64,000 nucleotides of DNA from JAFKFH01 sp017307375. Its GTDB lineage: Bacteria; Pseudomonadota; Alphaproteobacteria; Ferrovibrionales; Ferrovibrionaceae. Both the position numbers and the translations under genes were made by a program. The notes under the pieces are model-generated. The model was not told where the DNA came from. It saw only the letters and a list, made by a program, of their open reading frames with translations, and made no database searches. The stretch is taken from NCBI GenBank assembly GCA_965229335.1, contig OZ245874.1, positions 6,944,001-7,008,000 of the forward strand. The letters are read 5' to 3'. Of this stretch, positions 8,136-16,945 are shown piece after piece. Numbering within the stretch: position 1 is the first letter of the stretch; the number at the start of each line of letters is the position of its first letter.

Positions 8136-9443
8136 TCAGAACCGGAGTGTCGTACCGACCTGATAGACCCAGCCCTCGTTCTTCGAGGCGGCATAGGTCG
8201 GCGAAGACGGGTTCTGGAACGTGTCGTACTTCTGGTATTCGGCGCCGCCGGTCAGGGCGATGCCCGGCCCGAGGGTGTAGCCGCCGCCGAGTTCGACGCC
8301 GTACCACTTGTCCTTGCCCAGATTGGCGCCGTTGACGTCGACGGCCTTGATCTCGGAATTCAGGTAGGACACGCCGACGCGCCAGCGATCCCAGGCATAG
8401 ACCAGCCCGACGTTCCAGTACTGCGCGTCCTTGCCGGCATAGCTGCCGGCGGTGGCCGCGCGGTTGACGCCGTTGTTGTCCTGGGCGAAGGCACCGCCGA
8501 GGGTGAAACCGGCATAGCCGATGTTCAGGCCGGCATTCCAGGCCTGCTCGTTGCGATAGGCCGAGGTGTTGATGCCCGGGGCTCCCTCGACGTTGGCGCC
8601 CATGTAGCCGAGCGAGGCGGCAAGATCGACCGGTCCGAGCCTGTTGACGTAGTTCAGGCCGACGCCGACGACATCCGACTGCTGGCCGGGATTGTTCTTC
8701 TGGGCGAAGCCGTCGCCAATGCTGGCGGTACAGGCACCCGAGCCCGAATAGGCAGCCGCCCCCTGGGTGGCTGCCGAACCGGCCGACGAGAAGCCGCCGC
8801 CGACCCAGCAGCCGTCGGGCGCGAACGAGATGCCCGCCTGGAAGCCGGCGAAGCGCGGCGTGTAATAGGCGATCTTTTCCGAACGGCCCAGTTCGATATA
8901 GCTCGAATGCGGGCCGCCGGGACCGTTCAGCAGGTTGCCCGCCGGCGCGGTCAGGCCGTTGAAGTCGCCGAAGTTCAGGTTCCAGGGATCGGCCGAGGCC
9001 GACTGGATTTCCGGCGCGGCATAGTGCATCGAGTAGGCCGCGCCGCGCTCCTTGCCCAGTTCGAAGCGGCCGAACTGGCTGTCGAAGAACAGATAGGACT
9101 GGTCGATCTGGTCGTTCGTGTTGGCCTCGCCGCGCAACTGGACGCGGAAGCCGACCTTGAGGCCGTTGTCGAGATTCGACAGCCCGTTGAACTGGATGCG
9201 CGACTTGCGGAAGATTCCGTAGTTGCGCGTGCCGTTGCCGGGTTCGGCCGGCTGGGTCGCCGTGGCCGCCCCGTCATCCTGGCTGACGCCGGCGAAATAG
9301 CCGTAGAAATAACCGCCGATGCCGACCTGGATCGGCCCTTCCTTGCCCTGGGCCGCGGCGGCACCCGCGGCGAGCAGCGCGGGTGCGGCGATGATCGAAG
9401 AGGCGGCGAGCAATCTTGCCCGCCTGGCGAAGCGCTGGGTCAT
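8136..9443 (-). CDS. Outer-membrane porin, 16-strand type
   Basis: 435 residues, exported beta-barrel. A signal peptide ends in AAGAAAAQG; the mature chain shows alternating aromatic/glycine strands and ends with the outer-membrane C-terminal phenylalanine (QVGTTLRF). Loop cysteines (DGCW, GACTAS) may form a disulfide. ATG 9443 is preceded by a strong ribosome site (GGAGGT, 5 bases away). An in-frame start 30 codons upstream would destroy the signal peptide. It is transcribed convergently to putA. It resembles general diffusion porins of alphaproteobacteria; substrate preference is unknown. Confidence 0.9.
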   Translation of the reverse strand: MTQRFARRARLLAASSIIAAPALLAAGAAAAQGKEGPIQVGIGGYFYGYFAGVSQDDGAATATQPAEPGNGTRNYGIFRKSRIQFNGLSNLDNGLKVGFRVQLRGEANTNDQIDQSYLFFDSQFGRFELGKERGAAYSMHYAAPEIQSASADPWNLNFGDFNGLTAPAGNLLNGPGGPHSSYIELGRSEKIAYYTPRFAGFQAGISFAPDGCWVGGGFSSAGSAATQGAAAYSGSGACTASIGDGFAQKNNPGQQSDVVGVGLNYVNRLGPVDLAASLGYMGANVEGAPGINTSAYRNEQAWNAGLNIGYAGFTLGGAFAQDNNGVNRAATAGSYAGKDAQYWNVGLVYAWDRWRVGVSYLNSEIKAVDVNGANLGKDKWYGVELGGGYTLGPGIALTGGAEYQKYDTFQNPSSPTYAASKNEGWVYQVGTTLRF

Positions 9444-9657
9444 GAGACCTCCGTACTGACGAGTGATCCGGTTCGCTGGAGGGTCCGCCCGCAAGATCAT
9501 GATGCTGCCCCAATGCCGACGATAATCTGCCACGCCGACCCCGAAGCCGGCGGATCCCGGGGGTTACAACGTCGCCCGATCGGGGCCGAAATGTGTCGAA
9601 GGTTTGGCGAGTTTCCGCCGCGTTACAGCATCAGCCCACCCACTCCCGACGGACCGG

Positions 9658-10332
9658 ATGACCAGCACCCCCTGTCCCGCCTGCGGCCACGACGCCGCCT
9701 GGCGCCTCGGCGACGGCCGCTACAAATGCCGGGCCTGCGGCCGGCGCTATGCCGTGACCTCGGCCTGGGATGCGGTGCACCTGCCCAGGGAGACGAAGGA
9801 ACGCCTGCTCGACTATTTTGTCCTCGGCGTGCCGGCCTATCGGTTGCGGTTTCGCCCGCTGGCCTCGGCACCGGCGACCGAGCGGTTCTATCGTCTGGCC
9901 CGCGCCGCCTGCCTGCATGTCGAGGGGTTGCCGCCGCCCGCGCCCGGAGCGGCCGACGACGGCTTCGTCATTTTCGGCCTGACCGGCACCGCGCATCACA
10001 TGACTGTCGTGCCGCTGCCGGTCGAAGCTGTCGACGGGAACTGGCAGGCCTATGCGACGCTGTCACTGCGCGGCGGCGAGGCCGTGCTGCGGCGCCCGCC
10101 CGGCCACGCCGGCGGGCGCGAGCAGATCGATGCGATCGACGGATTCTGGTCCTACGTCAAGCGCTGGCTGCGGGCGCCCGGGTCGATCCCGGTCGAGCAG
10201 TTCCACATCCATCTCGGCGAAGCCTGCTTTCGCTACAATCACCGCGACCGCGACCTCTACACCCTGCTGCATCTGTGCCTGACCTCGACGGCGGCCGAGG
10301 CGATCCTGCGTTTCCTGGTCCAGATCAGCTAG
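9658..10332 (+). CDS. IS1595/ISXO2-like transposase-derived protein, catalytically eroded
   Basis: 224 residues. N-terminal zinc ribbon (CPACG ... CRACGRRY) of the IS1595 transposase type, and a C-terminal segment IDGFWSYVKRWL ... FRYNHRDRDLY that matches the end of the ISXO2-like DDE domain. Between them the domain is shortened: the first catalytic motif (DE-S/T-Y) is not found, VDGNWQAY may be the second Asp motif, and the third position is Asp instead of Glu (IDGFW versus IEGFW). No flanking inverted repeats were recognised. The reading frame is nevertheless intact and its codon use is like the neighbours, so it may be a domesticated DNA-binding protein rather than a fresh insertion. ATG 9658 starts just before the zinc ribbon. 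Confidence 0.65.
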   Translation: MTSTPCPACGHDAAWRLGDGRYKCRACGRRYAVTSAWDAVHLPRETKERLLDYFVLGVPAYRLRFRPLASAPATERFYRLARAACLHVEGLPPPAPGAADDGFVIFGLTGTAHHMTVVPLPVEAVDGNWQAYATLSLRGGEAVLRRPPGHAGGREQIDAIDGFWSYVKRWLRAPGSIPVEQFHIHLGEACFRYNHRDRDLYTLLHLCLTSTAAEAILRFLVQIS

Positions 10333-10337
10333 GGGCG

Positions 10338-10365
10338 GCGAAAATCCGGGCAGCCGGATTGTGAC
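10338..10365 (-). terminator. Weak terminator after the SDR gene
   Basis: Stem AATCCGG (10343-10349) with CCGGATT (10354-10360), four-base loop. On the minus strand it is followed by a short TT-CG, so it could end the SDR transcript. The T-run is poor. Confidence 0.35.
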
Positions 10366-10387
10366 CGTCTGCAACAAAAAAGACCCG

Positions 10388-11140
10388 TCAGGCGCTCATG
10401 AAGCCGCCGTCGACGCACAGATTGTGGCCGACGACGAATCCCGATTGCGGCGACGCCAGCCACAGCACCGCCTCGGCCACCTCCTCGGGCGTGCCCAGCC
10501 GGCGGATCGGCAGGCCAGCCGCGACGGCAGACATGTCGGCGATGCCGGAAGCCAGCATCATCGGGGTTTCGACGCGCCCGGGCGAGACCGCATTGATCCG
10601 GACGCCGCGCGGCGCATATTCCATCGCCGCCGACCTGGTCAGCGACACCGCCGCTGCCTTCGAGGCCGCGTAGAGCGACAGGCCGGGATTGGGGTTGCGC
10701 AGACCGGAGACCGAGGCGTTGTTGACGATCACCCCGCCGCCGCGCGCGAGCATCAGCGGGATCTGCGCCTTCATCGCCAGGAACAGGCCGCGGACGTTGA
10801 CGTCGAAGACGGCATCGTAGACCGCCTCGGGCTGGGCTGCCAGCTCGGCCCGCCGCTCCTGGAAACCCGCATTGTTGAAGGCGATGTCGAGGCCGCCGAG
10901 GACATCGGCCGCCACCGCAACCGCTGAGGCGACGGCGGCCGGATCGGCGAGGTCGGCGCGGTGGAAATGCGCTTCGGGGCCACATGCGGCGGCAACCTCG
11001 GCCCCGCGGCCGGCATCGCGGCCGACCAGCATTACCCGGGCACCGCGCCTGGCAAAGGCGATGGCAGCGGCGCGGCCGATGCCGGAGGTCGCGCCGGTAA
11101 CGAGAACCGCCTTGCCGGCGAAAGCGTCGCTGTCTTGCAT
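10388..11140 (-). CDS. SDR family NAD(P)-dependent oxidoreductase
   Basis: 250 residues, classical short-chain dehydrogenase. Cofactor motif TGATSGIG at 15-22, NNAG near 89-92, catalytic Ser in NNASVSG near 140, and Tyr-x-x-x-Lys (YAASK) near 156-160. The C-terminal region (LCVDGGFMSA) is typical of FabG-like enzymes. The start is supported by a GGAAGGAAG stretch upstream of ATG. Substrate unknown. It is divergent from the histidine kinase gene across about 120 bases. Confidence 0.92.
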   Translation of the reverse strand: MQDSDAFAGKAVLVTGATSGIGRAAAIAFARRGARVMLVGRDAGRGAEVAAACGPEAHFHRADLADPAAVASAVAVAADVLGGLDIAFNNAGFQERRAELAAQPEAVYDAVFDVNVRGLFLAMKAQIPLMLARGGGVIVNNASVSGLRNPNPGLSLYAASKAAAVSLTRSAAMEYAPRGVRINAVSPGRVETPMMLASGIADMSAVAAGLPIRRLGTPEEVAEAVLWLASPQSGFVVGHNLCVDGGFMSA

Positions 11141-11261
11141 GACCGAAACTTCCTTCCATTCGTGTCATCGCGTATTGGCCGCGATTGCAGGGGCTTGCCG
11201 GCGGCCGGCATCGGACGCAGTGTGCCCCGATGATAGTCTTCGCCGACCGAGATTGACGACG

Positions 11262-13625
11262 ATGCGGCTGCCACCCTTGCCGGCCGCCACCCGGATCGGG
11301 GCCGCCATCGCGGCCGCCGGGCTGGTCATGCTGGTCGCACTGATGTGGTTCCTGGGCGTCGACGATCGGCGGCAGGGCCACGAACGGGAATTTCGGTCGG
11401 CCGCGGCCGGCGCCACGCATATCCTCGAAACCCGGCTGACGGCCGAGGCCCGCATGCTGACCGGTCTGCGGGCGTTCATCCTGTCGTCGACGGCCGTCAC
11501 CCCGGAGGAATGGACCGGCTACGTGCACGCGCTGCACCTGGCGCAAGTCGCGCCGGGGACGCTGGCAGTCGGCCAGGCCCGCCGTGTCGGCCCGGGCGAG
11601 ACAGCCCCTCTGGCCGTCACCGACTATACCGTAATTGGCCAGCCGGCGGCCGGCACGGATCTCGCCGCCGACGCGATCCGTCGTGCCACGATCGGACAGG
11701 CGATGACGGCCGATGTCGCCATCCTGTCGCCGCCGGTCCGGCGGCCCGCCGGCGACGGCCCGGCCATGGTGATGGCACTACCGTTTTCGACGACTTCAGG
11801 CGGCATTGCCGGGGCGGTCTTCAGCGAACTGGATCCGGCCCGGGCGCTGCCCGATCTGGCCCGCCTCGCCGCGCGGGGGGTCATCCTGACCTTGACGGAT
11901 GCGGCGCAGGGTACAGTGCTCTATCGCGGGCCCGGCGAGAACAGGACCCCGCTGTTCAGCCTGACGCGGACCATCGAGGTCAATGGCCGGCAGCTGACGC
12001 TCGATGTGCGCACGACCACCGACGCCGATGCCGCCTACAGGGCCGAACTGATGCGCATCGGCCTCCTGTGCAGCGGCACGCTGCTGCTGGCCGCCGGCTG
12101 CCTGGCGGCGGTGCTGATCGCGCTGCGCCGGGCAAGCGTCGAGCGGCTGAAGGACTTCGCCGCCTCGGCGGCCGACTGGTTCTGGGAAACCGATGCCGGC
12201 CACCGGATCACCTGGGTCTCGTCCGGTATCGAGGCTTCGCTGGGACGCAAGGCCGACTGGTATATCGGGCGCGACGGCGTCAGCCTGGGCAGCCGGGCGG
12301 ACAGCGAGGTGACGCGCAACTTCCACAAGGCGGTCGCCGCCCTCCAGCCGTTCCGCGACATCGAATATGTCCGGACCACGCCGAACGGCCGCCGGCGGAT
12401 CCAGATCTCCGCCCTGCCCCGCTTCGATGCCGCCGGCCGCTTTCTCGGCTATCGCGGCGTGGGGCGCGACGTCACCGCCTTGCGCCGCTATCAGGCGCGG
12501 CTGCGCGACGCGCTGGCCAGCCTGGCCGAGGCCTGCCTGCTGTTCGATGACGAAGGACGCCTGATCGCCTCGAACCTGCCGGCGCGCCGGCTGTTCGCGC
12601 CCTATGCCGACGATGTCAGGCGCCAGCCGTCGCTGGCCGAGGTCCTCGCCGACATCGCGGCCGTGTTCGAAACGCCCCAGGATTGGGACGGCAGCCTCGC
12701 CCTGCCGCTGCCCGCCTCGCGCCGGGTGACGCTGCGCCAGCGATCGACCTGCCGGCGCTTCGACCTCGGCATCGATCCGACGTCGGAAGGGGGCGCGGTG
12801 ATGCTGTTCGTCGACGTGACCGCCTTCGAACGCGAGCAGGCGGCGCTGGCCGCGGCGCTGGCGCGGGCCGAGGCCGCCCACCGCGCCAAGTCGATCTTCC
12901 TGGCCAATATGAGTCACGAGCTGCGCACGCCATTGAATGCGATCCTCGGCTTCTCCGAGATCATGATGCAGGAGATGTTCGGCCCGCTGGGCAACGAGCG
13001 TTATCGCGATTATGCGCGCACGATCCACGGCTCGGGATCGCATCTGCTGGCCCTCATCACCAATATCCTGGAGATGTCGCGGCTCGAAGCCGGCAAGCGC
13101 GACCTGCAGCCGACGCCGCTGCGGCTTGGCGACAGTGTGGCCGGCGTGCTTGCACTGCTCGACCCGCTGGCGCGGCACCGCGGTATCACGCTCGTGCCCG
13201 GCGAGGGGCCGGCCGGGACTCTGGTGAGGGCCGACCCCTTGGCGCTGCGCCAGATCCTGATCAACCTGCTGGGCAACGCGGTCAAGTTCGCCGGCAACGG
13301 GGGCAAGGTCACCGTCGTCTGGACCGTCCGCGAGACGATGGTCGAGACCGCGATCACGGACGACGGGCCCGGCATCGCGCCCGACCTGCTCGGCCGGCTC
13401 GGCCGGCCGTTCGAAAGCGGCCAGGCGGGACGCAGCGACATCGCCGGTACCGGCGGCACCGGCCTCGGCCTTGCGATCTCCCAGGATCTGGCACAGATGC
13501 AGGGCGGCGCGCTGGCGATCGCCAGCACCCTGGATGCCGGCACGACCGTCACCCTCACCCTGCCGCTGGCGGCGTCAGAACAAGACCACCACGAGCGTCA
13601 GGAACAGGAGCACGAGACCCGGTAG
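11262..13625 (+). CDS. Membrane sensor histidine kinase (CHASE-like, two PAS, HisKA-HATPase)
   Basis: 787 residues. TM helix near 10-30 (AAGLVMLVALMWFLGV), a periplasmic domain of about 220 residues resembling CHASE (LTAEARMLTGLRAFILSS), and a second TM near 265-285. PAS segments follow (ADWFWETDAGHRITWVS; ASLAEACLLFDDEGRLIASN). The HisKA domain has phospho-acceptor His552 in SHELRTPLN; the ATPase has an N-box near 663-678, DDGPGI near 700 and GTGLGLA near 733. There is no receiver domain and no adjacent response regulator, so it is an orphan kinase. Start ATG 11262 precedes the first TM; an earlier in-frame reading is the antisense of the SDR gene. The 3' end overlaps the convergent gene by 51 bases. 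Confidence 0.93.
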   Translation: MRLPPLPAATRIGAAIAAAGLVMLVALMWFLGVDDRRQGHEREFRSAAAGATHILETRLTAEARMLTGLRAFILSSTAVTPEEWTGYVHALHLAQVAPGTLAVGQARRVGPGETAPLAVTDYTVIGQPAAGTDLAADAIRRATIGQAMTADVAILSPPVRRPAGDGPAMVMALPFSTTSGGIAGAVFSELDPARALPDLARLAARGVILTLTDAAQGTVLYRGPGENRTPLFSLTRTIEVNGRQLTLDVRTTTDADAAYRAELMRIGLLCSGTLLLAAGCLAAVLIALRRASVERLKDFAASAADWFWETDAGHRITWVSSGIEASLGRKADWYIGRDGVSLGSRADSEVTRNFHKAVAALQPFRDIEYVRTTPNGRRRIQISALPRFDAAGRFLGYRGVGRDVTALRRYQARLRDALASLAEACLLFDDEGRLIASNLPARRLFAPYADDVRRQPSLAEVLADIAAVFETPQDWDGSLALPLPASRRVTLRQRSTCRRFDLGIDPTSEGGAVMLFVDVTAFEREQAALAAALARAEAAHRAKSIFLANMSHELRTPLNAILGFSEIMMQEMFGPLGNERYRDYARTIHGSGSHLLALITNILEMSRLEAGKRDLQPTPLRLGDSVAGVLALLDPLARHRGITLVPGEGPAGTLVRADPLALRQILINLLGNAVKFAGNGGKVTVVWTVRETMVETAITDDGPGIAPDLLGRLGRPFESGQAGRSDIAGTGGTGLGLAISQDLAQMQGGALAIASTLDAGTTVTLTLPLAASEQDHHERQEQEHETR

Positions 13626-14213
13626 CGCGACCGAGGCGACCGCCTCGGCCGTGCCGGTCGCCTTGCCCGGGCGCCAGGCGCGCCCGGCCCAGGGCAGGCT
13701 GGCCAGGACCAGGGCAAGACCGAGGATGGTCCAGTTGCGGAACCGCAAGCTCGGCTCGGTCGTGCACAACGCCAGCGAAAGACTCTCGGGCGTCTCGACC
13801 CAGAGCCACAGCCCCGGCCGCTGGCGCGGATGTTCCTGCAGGAACGCGGCAATGCCCGCAGGCAGCGGCTCGCCCCGGTTCCTGAGCACTTCCGTCAGGC
13901 GAAAGCCGGCGCGCGTCGCCGTACCCGCAATCATCGTCCGGATGACCGTGGCCTGGGCGGCGGCACCCTCGCGCGGCAGGGGCCAGGCGAATTCCTCGGT
14001 CGCGGTGCAGGCCAGCCTTGCCGACTGCGCCAGTCCGCCCAGCGCCGAGGCCAGCATCGGATCGTCGACGGCAAGGGCCGGTATCGGCAGGTCGAGTCCC
14101 AGAATTCGGGAATCGCGCACCGGCTGCGCCGCCGCGGGCAGCACCGCAGCGACGATCAACAGGGCCGCCGACACCAACAGGCGGCTGATTGACTTGCGCA
14201 GGCAGGCTGGCAT
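13575..14213 (-). CDS. Uncharacterised exported/membrane protein
   Basis: 212 residues; no family recognised. Signal peptide (LLVSAALLIVAAVLPAAAQP), a soluble central part with WPLPREGAAAQATVIRTM and GLWLWVETPESLSLALCTTE, and two C-terminal hydrophobic helices separated by a basic turn (NWTILGLALVLASLPW; GLVLLFLTLVVVLF). ATG 14213 is chosen because it starts the signal peptide; an ATG 63 bases upstream gives an unlikely extension. It is convergent with the kinase, overlapping it tail to tail by 51 bases, and divergent from the next membrane protein gene. Confidence 0.75.
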   Translation of the reverse strand: MPACLRKSISRLLVSAALLIVAAVLPAAAQPVRDSRILGLDLPIPALAVDDPMLASALGGLAQSARLACTATEEFAWPLPREGAAAQATVIRTMIAGTATRAGFRLTEVLRNRGEPLPAGIAAFLQEHPRQRPGLWLWVETPESLSLALCTTEPSLRFRNWTILGLALVLASLPWAGRAWRPGKATGTAEAVASVALPGLVLLFLTLVVVLF

Positions 14214-14258
14214 TGTCCCTCGTGGACGTTCCGATTCGGCAATGGAGACATAAACCAT

Positions 14259-14753
14259 ATGGCGCGGCCCGACCACCGGCAGCCAGCCGCCGCTGCGCCG
14301 CCCCTGCCGCTTCCGGCGCGGTTCAATGCACGCTACCGCCGTTTCGACAGCTGGCTGCGCGGCCGCCCGGCAATCCTGGGCGTGACCTGCATCGTCCTGA
14401 TCATCGCGACGACGCTGGTCCGCACCTTCCCGCTCACCGCGCTGCTGCCACTCGGCGGCATGGCGATGCTTGTCGCGGCGGCGCTGGCCCTGGGTTTTGC
14501 CGCGCTCGGGCCGCTCGGTGCCCTGGCGACGGCGCTGTGGGCCGTGTGGTCGCCGTTAGGCGATCTGACGCTCGGCTGGCTGCTCGGCGTCGCGCCGTCG
14601 GCGCCCGTTGCAGCCACGATTGCCGCGCCGGCCGCGCTGTTTGTCGCCTTGGCCGGCGCCAACTGGTGGTTCGCCCGCCGCCATGGCTGGGACCTGCGCG
14701 GCTCCTTCGCCGTGGCGCTGAGCCTCGCACTGTCGCTGGCACCGTTACGTTGA
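14259..14753 (+). CDS. Uncharacterised integral membrane protein
   Basis: 164 residues with a Pro/Ala-rich basic N-terminus and about four hydrophobic helices (ILGVTCIVLIIATTLV; LLPLGGMAMLVAAALALGF; LGALATALWAVWSPLGDLT; VAATIAAPAALFVALAGANWW). No catalytic motif is seen and no family is recognised. GGAGA nine bases before the ATG supports the start. Transcribed toward the GGDEF-EAL gene 87 bases downstream; a functional link is possible but not shown. Confidence 0.75.
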   Translation: MARPDHRQPAAAAPPLPLPARFNARYRRFDSWLRGRPAILGVTCIVLIIATTLVRTFPLTALLPLGGMAMLVAAALALGFAALGPLGALATALWAVWSPLGDLTLGWLLGVAPSAPVAATIAAPAALFVALAGANWWFARRHGWDLRGSFAVALSLALSLAPLR

Positions 14754-14840
14754 CGAAAGCCACCCCGCGACAAATCGACGGCTGTACCAACTGGCGCTTG
14801 CATCGCCGTCGCCCACCACTAAGCTGAAGACTGGTTCAGT

Positions 14841-16907
14841 GTGGCAGGGAGCCCAGACATAGTGGAGCAAGGGCCGGCGCGATATTTCGATTCGCTCGCC
14901 GTACGCCAGGCATGGCGTGCCTTGCTCGTCGCCTTGTTCATCGGCCTGCTGCTCGGGGTCGTGGAACTCGGCATTGCGCTGAAGGCCGAGCAGAACAAGC
15001 TGCGGGCGCTGAAGGAACAGATCCTCAACCTGGCCGGCGGCGGCGTCGCCAATGCCGTCTGGTCGCTGAATGCCGGGCTTGCCAACGACATCCTGCGCAG
15101 CCTGCTGGCCATCGAAAGCGTGCAGGAAGCCTGGATCAAGGACGACCGCGGCGGCTATCTCGCCGCCGCCTCGCGCACGCCAGAGCCGCTGACCCCGGCC
15201 CAGACCTGGGTCGCCAACGTGTTCTTCAAGGACATCGACGCCCAGGTGCGCGAGGTCTACCCGCCGGAGACCGCGTCGGTCCAGCACGCAAGACGCCAGA
15301 TCGGCTCGTTCGGCGTGCGGATGAACACGAACCTGCTGGCGCGCGACTTCTTCAACCTGGCGACGACCCTGCTGCTCGGGGGGGTGGCGCGCGCCGTACT
15401 GATCGCGCTGGCGCTGGCGGTCGTCTTCCATGGCTTCCTGACGAGACCGTTGTCGAGCCTGGGCCGCGCGATCCGGGCCGTCGATCTCGACGCGCCGGAA
15501 AAGACGACCGTGGTCGAACCGGCCAATCACCGCCGCGACGAACTTGGCCAGCTGGCGCAGACGGTAACCAACTTGCTCGAGCGGCTGGCGAAAAGCCAGG
15601 TCGAGCTGCGCCGGCTCGCCACCCGCGACATCCTGACCGGCCTGCCCAACCGCGCGCTGATCATGGAGACGCTCGAACATTCGATCAGCCTGGCCCAGCG
15701 CAACGCCACCGGCGTCGCGATCCTGTTTCTCGATCTCGACCGCTTCAAGCATGTCAACGATTCGCTCGGCCACGGCATGGGCGACGAGCTCTTGATGAAG
15801 GTCGGCGAGCGGCTGCAGTCGGTGATCCGCAAGGGCGACACCGTCGGGCGCCTTGGCGGCGACGAATTCCTGATCATCGCCGAGCAGGTCGGCGGGCCGA
15901 ACGAGGTGGTGCCGGTCGCGACCCGGATCCTGCAGGCCCTGGCGCCGCCCTTTGCCATCGGCGAGCATCGGCTGCATGTCGGCGCCTCGATCGGCATCTC
16001 GCTCTATCCGACCGATGCGACCGACCCGCTGACCCTGTTCCGTCAGTCCGACACGGCCATGTATGCCGCCAAGGCGGTCGGCGCCGGGCGCTGGATGTTC
16101 TTCTCCAAGGAGATGACGGAACGCGTCGCCGTCCGGCTCAAGGTCGAGGGCTCCTTGCGCAAGGCGCTCGACCGCGGCGAATTCGAACTGTTCCTGCAGC
16201 CCAAGGTCGAAGCCCGGTCGATGCGCATCGTCGGCGCCGAGGCGCTGATCCGCTGGCGCACCGCCGAGGGCTACGTCTCGCCGATGGAATTCATCCCGGT
16301 GGCCGAGGAAACCGGCGTCATCGTGCCGATCGGCTACTGGGTGCTGGAAGAAGCCTGCCGCATCCAGACCCGCTGGCAGGAACGCGGGCTGCGCCTCAAT
16401 CTGTCGGTGAACGTCTCGGCCCGCCAGCTCGAGGACGACAAGTTCCCCGAACAGGTCGACCGCATCCTGCGCAGCCATGGCGTCTCGGCCGGTGACATCG
16501 AGATCGAAATCACCGAAACCGTCCTGATGAAGCGGGTCGAACGCGATATCGGCATCCTCAACATGCTGCGCGCGCTCGGCCTGTCGATCTCGGTCGACGA
16601 TTTCGGTACCGGCTATTCCAGCCTCGCCTATCTGCGCAGCCTGCCGATCTCGGCCCTGAAGATCGACCGCAGCTTCGTCAACGATATCGAACGTGACCCG
16701 GTGATCGCGGCGACGATCATCAGCCTGGCGCAGCGCATGTCGCTGAATTCGGTGGCCGAGGGCGTCGAAACCCAGTTGCAGGTCGACTGGCTGCGCAGCC
16801 ACGGCTGCGACTATCTGCAGGGCTATGCGATTGCCAAGCCGCTGCCGCTGGCCGAATTCGAGCGGTTGCTGGCTGCGCAGACGGCGCTGATCCGCTCCGG
16901 CTCCTGA
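14841..16907 (+). CDS. Membrane diguanylate cyclase/phosphodiesterase (GGDEF-EAL)
   Basis: Up to 688 residues. It makes and/or degrades cyclic di-GMP. TM near 27-47, a periplasmic segment to about 180, a second TM, a HAMP-like linker (FLTRPLSSLGRAI), GGDEF at about 339-343 with an upstream RxxD inhibitory site (RKGD), and an EAL domain with AEALIRW near 466 and DDFGTGYSS. Both active sites look intact, so it may be bifunctional. No ATG exists at the 5' end: GTG 14841 gives the longest form, but GTG 14862, preceded by AGGGAG, is a good alternative. The promoter and hairpin downstream separate it from the tail cassette. Confidence 0.93.
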   Translation: MAGSPDIVEQGPARYFDSLAVRQAWRALLVALFIGLLLGVVELGIALKAEQNKLRALKEQILNLAGGGVANAVWSLNAGLANDILRSLLAIESVQEAWIKDDRGGYLAAASRTPEPLTPAQTWVANVFFKDIDAQVREVYPPETASVQHARRQIGSFGVRMNTNLLARDFFNLATTLLLGGVARAVLIALALAVVFHGFLTRPLSSLGRAIRAVDLDAPEKTTVVEPANHRRDELGQLAQTVTNLLERLAKSQVELRRLATRDILTGLPNRALIMETLEHSISLAQRNATGVAILFLDLDRFKHVNDSLGHGMGDELLMKVGERLQSVIRKGDTVGRLGGDEFLIIAEQVGGPNEVVPVATRILQALAPPFAIGEHRLHVGASIGISLYPTDATDPLTLFRQSDTAMYAAKAVGAGRWMFFSKEMTERVAVRLKVEGSLRKALDRGEFELFLQPKVEARSMRIVGAEALIRWRTAEGYVSPMEFIPVAEETGVIVPIGYWVLEEACRIQTRWQERGLRLNLSVNVSARQLEDDKFPEQVDRILRSHGVSAGDIEIEITETVLMKRVERDIGILNMLRALGLSISVDDFGTGYSSLAYLRSLPISALKIDRSFVNDIERDPVIAATIISLAQRMSLNSVAEGVETQLQVDWLRSHGCDYLQGYAIAKPLPLAEFERLLAAQTALIRSGS

Positions 16908-16918
16908 ACCTCGGAACC

Positions 16919-16945
16919 CGGGCCGCCGTCGGGCGGCCACTTTGC
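16919..16945 (+). terminator. Terminator after the GGDEF-EAL gene
   Basis: Perfect 7-base stem GGCCGCC (16921-16927) / GGCGGCC (16932-16938) with loop GTCG, followed by ACTTTG. Placed 13 bases after the stop codon. The T-run is short. Confidence 0.5.

Noticed and set aside
9444..9657. Terminal inverted repeats around the IS1595-like gene.
   Set aside because: Compared flanks on both sides; no convincing inverted repeat or target duplication was found.
10872..11261. 130-codon N-terminal extension of the histidine kinase.
   Set aside because: It is antisense of the SDR gene; the real kinase start precedes its first membrane helix at 11262.
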